The notes beneath the pieces were generated by a model that was not told where the DNA came from, ran no database searches, and was given only the letters and a program-made list of their open reading frames with translations. This document shows, in pieces, positions 1 through 6,506 of a DNA stretch of 64,000 bases (position 1 is its first letter; each line of letters begins with the position of its first letter). A program made the position numbers and the translations under genes. Location: NCBI GenBank assembly GCA_964621265.1, contig CAZULQ010000004.1, positions 1 to 64,000 of the forward strand. Direction: 5' to 3'. Source of the DNA: Porcipelethomonas sp964621265 (lineage in GTDB: Bacteria; Bacillota; Clostridia; Oscillospirales; Ruminococcaceae).

Positions 1-6
1 TTTTCA

Positions 7-381
7 TTATATCATATTAGGTCGAGGTGTTACAACTTTATTATAGCACAACAGAGTAAGTTTCCACTTTGTAAACATATTATTACTAATATCAAGATCT
101 TTTAATACAACTGACTGTACAGATACATTTCGTGATAAACTTGTTATTTTGTTTTCTTTACAATATGTGTATGCAGTGTAATATATTGCCAATCTTATTT
201 TTAAAGGTATAGTTACATCTTTATGCTGTTTATAACCAATATCGTTCAATAATTCTTTAATGATATTACATTGTTTTTTATAATCTAGACAATTCAATTG
301 CCTCAATAAATCTTCAAGAGTAGTATCTTTCAATTTCTTGTCAGCAGTTATGGATTTTTTAGTCTTGTGTAACTCGTTCAC
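7..381 (-). CDS. Small hypothetical protein (124 aa)
   Basis: A complete reading frame with a GTG start and a good ribosome binding site (AAAGGAGA seven bases upstream), ending in TAA close to the window edge. The protein is basic and mostly helical in composition, with no signal peptide, membrane segment or motif that I recognise. It lies on the outer side of the tRNA-Leu fragment at about 718-776, so by the geometry of tRNA integration it would belong to the integrated element rather than to the old chromosome. The AT-rich composition differs from the housekeeping genes to the right. Function unknown; the gene call rests on the ribosome binding site and intact frame. Confidence 0.55.
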   Translation of the reverse strand: MNELHKTKKSITADKKLKDTTLEDLLRQLNCLDYKKQCNIIKELLNDIGYKQHKDVTIPLKIRLAIYYTAYTYCKENKITSLSRNVSVQSVVLKDLDISNNMFTKWKLTLLCYNKVVTPRPNMI

Positions 382-644
382 CTAAATATCTCCTTTAGCG
401 TTTTATAATAATAGCATAAAGGATATAACAGTAATAAATCAAGATGGAACAATGAGTAGGAATATATTATCAATTCTACTATTTAATTGAATTGTATGAA
501 GTTGAATAAAAATGTCATAATGTATTTCCTCTTTCTTTTAGCATAACACTTCTAAATAAATTTATAATGAGTTCTAATAAAGTTCTAATAGAATTTGCAC
601 CTAATATCAAAAAATCAATATTTAAATATAGGTGGGAAAATCGA

Positions 645-680
645 AAAAAGCCCGTAAATACTATGTTTTACAGGCTTTTT
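645..680. terminator. Bidirectional hairpin terminator
   Basis: Eight-base arm AAAAAGCC (645-652) pairs with GGCTTTTT (673-680), continued after one mismatch by GTAAA/TTTAC around an eight-base loop. The T run on one strand and A run on the other allow termination in both directions. No convincing gene ends beside it within the window. It lies just before the tRNA fragment, so it may be the outermost feature of an integrated element. Confidence 0.6.
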
Positions 681-717
681 CATACTTATATATACATTAT
701 CATTACCAATGATATAA

Positions 718-776
718 ATGACTTAAAATCCCTCGGAGTAACATCCGTACCGGTTCAAGTCCGGTCAGCGGCACCA
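718..776 (+). pseudogene. tRNA-Leu (UAA) 3' fragment, probable att site
   Basis: The segment reads as the 3' half of a leucine tRNA. It begins in the anticodon loop (CTTAAAA-type loop with TAA anticodon), runs through a variable arm, has a T-arm with GGTTCAAGTCC and ends with the acceptor side and an encoded CCA at 774-776. No matching 5' half (a GCCGCTG-type acceptor strand and D-arm) is present upstream. Truncation exactly at the anticodon loop is what remains when a tyrosine-recombinase element integrates into a tRNA gene and restores the intact tRNA at its other end. By that geometry the element lies to the left and the original chromosome to the right. The intact tRNA is outside the window, so this is an inference. 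Confidence 0.75.
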
Positions 777-777
777 T

Positions 778-818
778 ACCGTTAAATCCCGTAGATACGG
801 GGTTTGGCGGTATTTTTG
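778..818 (+). terminator. Rho-independent terminator of the ancestral tRNA-Leu gene
   Basis: Immediately after the CCA end, ACCG..AAATCCCGTA (from 778) pairs with TACGGGGTTTGGCGGT, followed by TATTTTTG. The close spacing to the tRNA end suggests it is the native tRNA terminator, which supports the region to the right being the original chromosome. Confidence 0.8.
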
Positions 819-929
819 TTTATACAGACTAAACTCTCATTCTATGCTCAAATTAGCAGCAAATGCCAAAACGACACAAAAACGACACAAAATGGTTTCT
901 GAAGCCCTTTGTTACATGAAAAATGGCTG

Positions 930-958
930 TTGAAAAATCTATGATTAAGTGGTATAAT
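930..958 (+). promoter_or_regulatory. Sigma-A promoter of the ATPase/nuclease gene
   Basis: TTGAAA (930-935), 17 bases, TATAAT (953-958), with a TGG before the -10 that resembles an extended -10 element. It sits 34 bases before the ATG of the gene at 993, which has a GGAGG ribosome binding site at 979-983. Confidence 0.8.
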
Positions 959-992
959 ATATGTAAATACAGATGAACGGAGGACAAGCCAC

Positions 993-2558
993 ATGGGAAT
1001 ATATTTTAATCCAGGCAACATAGATTTTCAGCGTGCTGTTAATTCAGAAATATATGTTGATAAAAGTGAACTCATAAAATATACAAATGAAAAGCTTTTT
1101 ACAGAGCAACAGTTTATCTGCGTCAGCCGTCCAAGACGTTTTGGAAAATCAATGGCAGCAAATATGCTTACAGCTTATTACAGCCGTGGCTGTGACTCCG
1201 GAGAATTGTTCTCGCCTTATAAAATCTCAAAAGCGGACAGCTTTGAAAAGCATTTGAATAAATATAACGTAATTCATCTCAATATGGTGAGATACCTCAC
1301 AGAAGCAGGAAACGTTTCTGAAATGATAAAATTCATCGAAGAAGATATCATTGATGAAATACAGGAAGAACTGCCTGATGTAAAAATGCCAAGACGTATT
1401 ACTCTTGTAAATGTTCTTGATAAGGTTTTTGCATATACGAAAATTCCGTTTGTCTTTATTATTGACGAATGGGACTGTATATTCCGAAAACACAAGAAAG
1501 ATACCGAGTCTCAGACTGTATACCTTGATTTTCTGAGAAATCTTCTCAAGGACCAGAGCTATGTTGCACTTGCATACATGACAGGGATTCTCCCGATTAA
1601 GAAATACGGCGAACATTCTGCAATCAATATGTTTACTGAAGTTTCTATGATTGACCCGAGAGAATACGCTGAATTTACCGGATTTACCGAAGAAGAAGTT
1701 AAAGTTCTTGTAAAGCAGTACAATATGTCTTTTGAAGATACAAAAAAGTGGTACGATGGTTATAATCTCATGGGTGTGTCTATATACAATCCACGCTCGG
1801 TTGTTATGTCTATGACAGGAGGATATTGTCATAATTACTGGACCTCAACTGAAACCTACAGAGCATTAAAAGACTATATCATGATAAACTTTGACGGTCT
1901 TAAGGATAAAGTTTCAAAGCTGATTGCAGGTGAAGCTGTAAGGGTGAATACTGCTAAATTCCAGAATGATATGACATCGTTAAACAGTGCAGACGATGTT
2001 TTGACGCTGCTTATTCATCTCGGCTATTTAAGCTATGATTTCTTCACAGCCACAGTTCATATACCAAACAGTGAGGTTCAGCAGGAGTTTATCAATTCTA
2101 TTGAAGACGGTGGCTGGGAAACTCTGATGGATTCAATCAGGGCCTCTGAGGAGCTTCTTGAAGCAACACTTGAATGCGACGAAGAAAAGGTTGCTAAGAT
2201 GATTGAAAAGTGCCACAGCGACAATACTTCAATTTTGCAGTATAACAACGAAAATTCACTTGCCTGTGTTATTACGATTGCATATTACTATGCACGCAAT
2301 AAGTATAATATTCACCGTGAATTTGCAAGTGGCAAGGGTTTTGCTGATATAGCCTTTATACCGCTTAAAAACGACCTTCCTGCAATTATCGTTGAGCTTA
2401 AGCACAACAAAACAACAGGGGCTGCTATTGAACAGATTAAGCAGAAGAACTATGCTGATAAGCTTGAAGGTTATTCAGGTGAAATTTTACTCGTCGGCGT
2501 AAATTATGATGACGAAAAGGGTCATACCTGTAAAATTGAAAAAATCAATGTAAATTAA
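993..2558 (+). CDS. AAA-ATPase-like protein with C-terminal PD-(D/E)XK nuclease domain
   Basis: 521 residues. The N-terminal part matches the AAA-ATPase_like family (PF09820): a P-loop variant RPRRFGKS at about 46-53 and a Walker B strand FVFIIDEWD at about 153-161. The C-terminal part has the PD-(D/E)XK_9 (PF08011) pattern, with D452 in GFADIAF and E468/K470 in VELK. The family is widespread and often multicopy in gut Clostridia and Bacteroidetes; its role is not established, with mobile-element or defence links suspected. It is the only confident plus-strand gene in the window, has its own strong promoter and terminator, and sits next to the truncated tRNA. That isolation suggests an independent acquisition. 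Domain identity is secure; cellular function is unknown. Confidence 0.9.
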   Translation: MGIYFNPGNIDFQRAVNSEIYVDKSELIKYTNEKLFTEQQFICVSRPRRFGKSMAANMLTAYYSRGCDSGELFSPYKISKADSFEKHLNKYNVIHLNMVRYLTEAGNVSEMIKFIEEDIIDEIQEELPDVKMPRRITLVNVLDKVFAYTKIPFVFIIDEWDCIFRKHKKDTESQTVYLDFLRNLLKDQSYVALAYMTGILPIKKYGEHSAINMFTEVSMIDPREYAEFTGFTEEEVKVLVKQYNMSFEDTKKWYDGYNLMGVSIYNPRSVVMSMTGGYCHNYWTSTETYRALKDYIMINFDGLKDKVSKLIAGEAVRVNTAKFQNDMTSLNSADDVLTLLIHLGYLSYDFFTATVHIPNSEVQQEFINSIEDGGWETLMDSIRASEELLEATLECDEEKVAKMIEKCHSDNTSILQYNNENSLACVITIAYYYARNKYNIHREFASGKGFADIAFIPLKNDLPAIIVELKHNKTTGAAIEQIKQKNYADKLEGYSGEILLVGVNYDDEKGHTCKIEKINVN

Positions 2559-2563
2559 CATAT

Positions 2564-2597
2564 AATCCGCATCCTTAATGGGTGTGGATTATTTTTA
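2564..2597 (+). terminator. Terminator of the ATPase/nuclease gene
   Basis: AATCCGCATCC pairs imperfectly with GGGTGTGGATT around a short TTAAT loop and is followed by ATTTTTATTA. It starts six bases after the stop codon of the gene ending at 2558. Confidence 0.75.
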
Positions 2598-2695
2598 TTA
2601 TAAATTGTATTTAGTTTTTAAATTTGGTGTAAACAGACCGGATGATTTTTTTTTACTAATGAGCAACATTAACAATAAGGACACTATGTCATTCA

Positions 2696-3226
2696 TTACC
2701 CATTCATTTCAGACAGCACCGTCTCACCACTTCTGAGCGACTCCTGAACTTCAATTATCCTCTGATTTTCAGAACCTCTGAACTTAAGCAGCAGATTTTT
2801 CTTATCAAGCTCGAATCTGCCGTCAACTAAAATATCAAGCATTGAAACAAGCTCATCTGTAACCTCACAGTGCGCCTTTCCGTCTTTGGCAAGTATATCT
2901 GTTTCAAAAGTATAGCCGCTGAAACACCAGATATTCTTCTGCGGATACTGTGACTTGAATTCTCTAAGAAGCTTTATAAGCTCACGCTGATTACATGGTT
3001 CAAGCGGCTCACCTCCAAGAAGTGTAAGACCTGCAATATGAGAGGGCTTAAGCGCCGTCATGATTTCAGCTACTGTTTCCTCTGTAAACGGCTTGCCGTA
3101 ATCAAAATCCCACGCCTCAGCGTTGAAACACCCTTCACAACGGTGTGTACACCCTGAAACAAAAAGCGACACTCTCACGCCTGTTCCGTTTGCAATATCA
3201 ACCTTTTTTATTGCCGCATAATTCAT
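2696..3226 (-). CDS. nrdG: Anaerobic ribonucleotide reductase activating protein
   Basis: 176-residue radical SAM enzyme that uses a [4Fe-4S] cluster and S-adenosylmethionine to create the glycyl radical in NrdD. The cluster motif CX3CX2C is visible as C26, C30 and C33 (SGCTHRCEGC), and a GGEP motif follows in the middle of the protein, as in NrdG. Length is normal for the family. A GGAGG ribosome binding site precedes the ATG. It lies 66 bases after nrdD in the same direction, with a hairpin between the two that may lower its expression relative to nrdD. Confidence 0.95.
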   Translation of the reverse strand: MNYAAIKKVDIANGTGVRVSLFVSGCTHRCEGCFNAEAWDFDYGKPFTEETVAEIMTALKPSHIAGLTLLGGEPLEPCNQRELIKLLREFKSQYPQKNIWCFSGYTFETDILAKDGKAHCEVTDELVSMLDILVDGRFELDKKNLLLKFRGSENQRIIEVQESLRSGETVLSEMNG

Positions 3227-3256
3227 AAGCTTCCTCCAAAATCGTTTGTATTCGTA

Positions 3257-3286
3257 AAATGCTGTCCCGAAAAAGGGACAGCATTT
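3257..3286. terminator. Intercistronic hairpin between nrdD and nrdG
   Basis: A perfect 12-base-pair stem (AAATGCTGTCCC with its complement) encloses a six-base loop. Read on the minus strand it follows the nrdD stop codon and is trailed by only four T, so it could act as a partial terminator or an mRNA-stabilising element. Read on the plus strand it has a longer T run and would stop transcripts entering nrdD antisense. Confidence 0.7.
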
Positions 3287-3292
3287 TTTTTA

Positions 3293-5470
3293 TTAAAGAT
3301 GCATTACACGTTCCTTGATTTCCTGAGTTCTTCCCTGATTCCAATACTGAGTACCTATATAACCACATGTTCTTCTTGCAACATTCATGCGATCCTGGTC
3401 TGTATTACCACAGTTAGGACACTTCCAGATAAGTTTACCGTGCTTGTCTGTTTCAATTGCGATTTCGCCGTCATAACCGCAGTCCTGACAATAGTCACTC
3501 TTTGTATTAAGCTCAGCATACATGATATTGTCATAAATATGCTGCATAACTGTGAGCACGGCTTCAAGGTTGTTCTGCATATCAGGTACTTCAACATAGC
3601 TTACAGCACCGCCAGGTGAAAGATTCTGGAACTGTGCTTCAAATGTAAGCTTTGAGAAAGCGTCAATTTCCTCAGTTACATGAACATGATAACTGTTTGT
3701 GATATAATTCTTATCAGTTACGCCGGGAATAATACCAAAACGCTTCTGAAGGCACTTTGAAAATTTATAGGTTGTTGACTCAAGTGGTGTGCCGTAGAGG
3801 CTGAAATCAATGTTATGCTTTGCCTTCCAGCGTCTGCACGCCGCATTGAGATATTCCATAACCTCAATCGCAAAAGGTGTAGCCTCAGGGTCTGTATGTG
3901 ACTTGCCTGTCATATAGCGTGTACATTCACAGAGTCCCGCATAGCCAAGTGAAATAGTCGAATATCCGCCAAAGAGAAGCTTGTTGATTTTTTCACCTTT
4001 TTTGAGTCTTGCAAGTGCGCCGTACTGCCAGAGAATCGGTGCAACGTCTGACGGAGTATCGAGCAGTCTTTCATGTCTGCACATAAGTGCGTCATAGCAA
4101 AGCTCTAAGCGTTCATCAAAGATTCTCCAGAACTTGTCCATATTACCCTCAGATGAGCACGCAATATCAACAAGGTTTATAGTTACAACGCCCTGATTAA
4201 AGCGTCCGTAATACTTAGGCTTATTCTCCTTGTCAGTATAAGGAGTAAGGAAGCTTCGGCAGCCCATGCATGGATAACAGTTACCATTGCCGTTGGAATC
4301 AATTTTAAGCTCAAGCATTTTCTTTTCAGAGATATAGTCAGGAACCATTCTCTTTGCTGTACATTCAGCTGCAAGCTTTGTGATATTCCAGTATTTTGTA
4401 CCCTCTCTTATATTATCCTCCTCAAGAACATAAATAAGCTTCGGGAACGCAGGTGTTACATAAACACCACTTTCATTCTTAACGCCCAGGATACGCTGAC
4501 GGAGCATTTCCTCGATTACAAGAGCTAAATCGTCTCTTAAACGACCCTCTTCAACCTCGTTGAGATACATGAATACTGTTACAAACGGTGCCTGTCCGTT
4601 AGTTGTCATGAGAGTGATAACCTGGTACTGAATCATCTGTACGCCACGCTTGATTTCTTCTCTCACGCGCATTTCAGCAACTTCATTGATTTTTTCTTCA
4701 TCAAGCGGCAGACCTGCCTGTTCAAATTCCTTCTTAACAATCTTGCGAAGCTTCTGACGGCTTACGTCAACGAATGGTGCAAGATGTGAAAGAGTGATAC
4801 TCTGACCGCCATACTGTGAGCTTGCAATCTGTGCAATACTCTGTGTTGCGATATTGCAGGCTGTTGAAAAGCTCTTAGGTCTTTCAATCATAACCTCGCT
4901 GATTACAGTTCCGTTCTGGAGCATGTCCTCGAGGTTTACGAGACAGCAGTTGTGCATGTGCTGAGCGAAGTAATCAGCATCGTGGAAGTGAATGATTCCG
5001 TCTTCATGCGCTCTTACAACAGGCTCAGGGAGAAGAAATCTCTTTGTAATATCCTTACTTACCTCTCCTGCCATATAGTCACGCTGAACGCTGTTTATAA
5101 CAGGATTCTTGTTTGAGTTTTCCTGCTTTACTTCTTCGTTATTGCATTCAATCAGACTTAAAATCTGTTTGTCTGTTGAGTTAGATGTTCTGACAAGGCT
5201 TCTTTTATAACGATATGTGATGTATTTTCTCGCAACTTCATACGCCTGGTATTCCATAATCTTGTTTTCAACAAGGTCCTGGATTTCTTCAACGTTAAGT
5301 GTTCTACCGAGTTCAATACACAAATTCTCTATATATTCTGAGATCCCCTTGATTTGTTCTTCAGATAATCTTACGCTTTCGGCTGCTTCTATATTTGCCT
5401 TTGACACGGCTGAGTCAATCTTAGTAACGTCAAAATCTACCTCAGTACCGCTTCTCTTTATAATCTTCAT
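3293..5470 (-). CDS. nrdD: Anaerobic (class III) ribonucleoside-triphosphate reductase
   Basis: 725 residues, the catalytic subunit that reduces ribonucleoside triphosphates under anaerobic conditions. An ATP-cone regulatory domain starts the protein (KRSGTEVDFD). A large barrel follows, then two CxxC pairs near the C terminus (CQDCG and CPNCG) that bind zinc. The glycyl-radical motif RTCGYIG places the radical at about G703. Length is full. The ATG follows a good ribosome binding site, and nrdG lies downstream. Two NrdR boxes overlap the promoter, so repression by NrdR when deoxynucleotides are plentiful is likely. This is the only ribonucleotide reductase in the window. Confidence 0.97.
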   Translation of the reverse strand: MKIIKRSGTEVDFDVTKIDSAVSKANIEAAESVRLSEEQIKGISEYIENLCIELGRTLNVEEIQDLVENKIMEYQAYEVARKYITYRYKRSLVRTSNSTDKQILSLIECNNEEVKQENSNKNPVINSVQRDYMAGEVSKDITKRFLLPEPVVRAHEDGIIHFHDADYFAQHMHNCCLVNLEDMLQNGTVISEVMIERPKSFSTACNIATQSIAQIASSQYGGQSITLSHLAPFVDVSRQKLRKIVKKEFEQAGLPLDEEKINEVAEMRVREEIKRGVQMIQYQVITLMTTNGQAPFVTVFMYLNEVEEGRLRDDLALVIEEMLRQRILGVKNESGVYVTPAFPKLIYVLEEDNIREGTKYWNITKLAAECTAKRMVPDYISEKKMLELKIDSNGNGNCYPCMGCRSFLTPYTDKENKPKYYGRFNQGVVTINLVDIACSSEGNMDKFWRIFDERLELCYDALMCRHERLLDTPSDVAPILWQYGALARLKKGEKINKLLFGGYSTISLGYAGLCECTRYMTGKSHTDPEATPFAIEVMEYLNAACRRWKAKHNIDFSLYGTPLESTTYKFSKCLQKRFGIIPGVTDKNYITNSYHVHVTEEIDAFSKLTFEAQFQNLSPGGAVSYVEVPDMQNNLEAVLTVMQHIYDNIMYAELNTKSDYCQDCGYDGEIAIETDKHGKLIWKCPNCGNTDQDRMNVARRTCGYIGTQYWNQGRTQEIKERVMHL

Positions 5471-5494
5471 TTTAACCCTCCTAAAAGACCCAAA

Positions 5495-5568
5495 ACACTA
5501 TATATAGTATCTGAAGCATGTCAGGAACACTACATATAGTATTATACCATATTATCGCCAAAAGTCAA
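5495..5568 (-). promoter_or_regulatory. nrdD promoter with two NrdR boxes
   Basis: Two 16-base near-palindromes of the NrdR type, ACACTATATATAGTAT (5495-5510) and ACACTACATATAGTAT (5527-5542), have start points 32 bases apart, about three helical turns, which is the standard NrdR arrangement. On the minus strand a -35 TTGACT (5563-5568) and -10 TATAAT (5541-5546) are 16 bases apart, and the -10 touches the upstream box. NrdR binding should therefore block RNA polymerase directly. Confidence 0.9.
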
Positions 5569-5603
5569 GACGGTCAAAAAAATAATAATGCACATATAAA
5601 ACT

Positions 5604-5643
5604 GATGAAATTCTACACTTATAATAAACAGTAGAATTTCATC
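5604..5643 (-). terminator. Terminator of the XRE regulator gene
   Basis: A perfect 13-base-pair stem (GATGAAATTCTAC and its complement) with a 14-base AT-rich loop lies 15 bases after the stop codon of the regulator at 5658. On the minus strand it is followed by AGTTTTATATG, a modest T run. Confidence 0.7.
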
Positions 5644-5657
5644 AAACAAAAGTTTAT

Positions 5658-6365
5658 TTACTTAGTAATGTATACAGTTTTTTCACAGGAAACGCTGCCT
5701 TTTATTTCCAGACAGTGAATTTCCCCAACGCAATTCACGATATTCCCCTCTATGTTTCCACACTCAATATTTCCGTTGCAGGTGATATTTCCGCCAACGT
5801 TGCCACAGTTCACTCCATCTGCACAGGTTATACCTCCTCCAACATTGCCACAGTTCACTCCGTCCCCGCACTGAAGATTGCCGCCTACATTTCCGCACAT
5901 AACGCCGTCCCCGCACTGAACATTGCCGCCTACATTTTCGCACATAAGGCCGTTACCGCAATCGACATTGCCGTTTATGTCACCTTCAATTTCGGTGCTT
6001 CCCCATATCTGTATATTAACTCCGTTAGTGCAACTTTTATCAATACAAAGCGGTATTTTCCCGTTACCGTTGTAATTATCACGACGTATAAGCTTGTTTC
6101 CCTGATACTGCACAACACGCAAAACATTATCATCAGGCATATCAGCACTTTCTATTTCAACTATTTTCTCTCGAAGAAGATAATCAATGCTCACATCAAA
6201 AATATCTGCAATTTCAGGGAGCAGTTCAATATCGGGATATGACTGCATACATTCCCATTTGCTAACAGCCTGTACAGATATATTAAAGCATTCAGCAAGC
6301 TGTTCCTGGCTCATTCCCGAACGCTTCCTTAATTCCTTAAGTCTTGTTGAAAATATGTTGTTCAT
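5658..6365 (-). CDS. XRE-family regulator with cysteine-ladder repeat tail
   Basis: 235 residues from the ATG that has a GGAGG ribosome binding site; a longer frame exists but lacks one. Residues 5-60 are a Cro/C1-type helix-turn-helix (RSGMSQEQLAECFNISVQAVSKWE). After a linker, residues 136-208 form 15-residue repeats of the type CGDGVMCGNVGGNLQ. Cysteines recur at 136, 142, 151, 157, 166, 172, 181, 187, 196 and 202 (alternate spacings of 6 and 9). The Gly/Asn/Val-rich regular pattern suggests a beta-solenoid, distantly like bactofilin repeats, with two stacked cysteine columns. Metal or redox sensing is conceivable but not shown. A palindrome upstream suggests autoregulation. The effector is unknown. 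Confidence 0.8.
   Translation of the reverse strand: MNNIFSTRLKELRKRSGMSQEQLAECFNISVQAVSKWECMQSYPDIELLPEIADIFDVSIDYLLREKIVEIESADMPDDNVLRVVQYQGNKLIRRDNYNGNGKIPLCIDKSCTNGVNIQIWGSTEIEGDINGNVDCGNGLMCENVGGNVQCGDGVMCGNVGGNLQCGDGVNCGNVGGGITCADGVNCGNVGGNITCNGNIECGNIEGNIVNCVGEIHCLEIKGSVSCEKTVYITK
5742..5960 (-). repeat. 45-bp in-frame repeats in the XRE gene
   Basis: About five imperfect 45-base units encode the 15-residue cysteine repeats. Neighbouring units share long stretches at DNA level, visible in the recurring CCGCCTACATTTCCGCACAT-like segments. This suggests recent duplication or gene conversion and possible copy-number variation between strains. Confidence 0.85.
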
Positions 6366-6445
6366 AACGTTTCCTCCAATCATTTTATGGATATAGTTTA
6401 TCATATCGGAATAATTTACGCAACAAACACGTAGTTGATAACGGT

Positions 6446-6460
6446 TCAACCAATGGTTGA
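6446..6460. promoter_or_regulatory. Perfect 15-bp palindrome, candidate operator
   Basis: TCAACCAATGGTTGA has seven-base arms around a central A, about 80 bases upstream of the XRE regulator start. A further GTTGAT half-site lies 13 bases away. Its size and position fit a binding site for the XRE protein encoded next to it. No strong -35/-10 pair is obvious, so the link is inferred. Confidence 0.5.
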
Positions 6461-6476
6461 TGTTTTCTTATAGCAA

Positions 6477-6500
6477 AAGGGACTGCTTTCGCAGTCCCTT
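6477..6500 (-). terminator. Terminator of pnp
   Basis: A perfect ten-base-pair stem (AAGGGACTGC/GCAGTCCCTT) with a four-base loop starts six bases past the pnp stop codon and ends in TTTTGC on the minus strand. Confidence 0.85.
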
Positions 6501-6506
6501 AAAATT

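Noticed and set aside
567..785. Plus-strand frame of 72 codons
   Set aside because: It runs through the hairpin at 645-680 and the tRNA fragment and has no ribosome binding site, so it is not a gene.
844..933. 29-codon frame reading through a tandem 11-base repeat (869-890), possibly the end of a lost integrase
   Set aside because: Too short to identify; no recombinase catalytic residues are visible, and no ribosome binding site is present. The repeat alone is weak evidence.
1227..1832. 201-codon minus-strand frame
   Set aside because: It lies entirely antisense to the ATPase/nuclease gene and has no domain pattern or start signal.
5742..5960. CRISPR-like array of regularly spaced repeats
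   Set aside because: Units are contiguous 45-base in-frame coding repeats without distinct spacers, and no cas genes are near.
5715..6242. 175-codon plus-strand frame
   Set aside because: It is an antisense shadow created by the regular 45-base repeats of the XRE gene.
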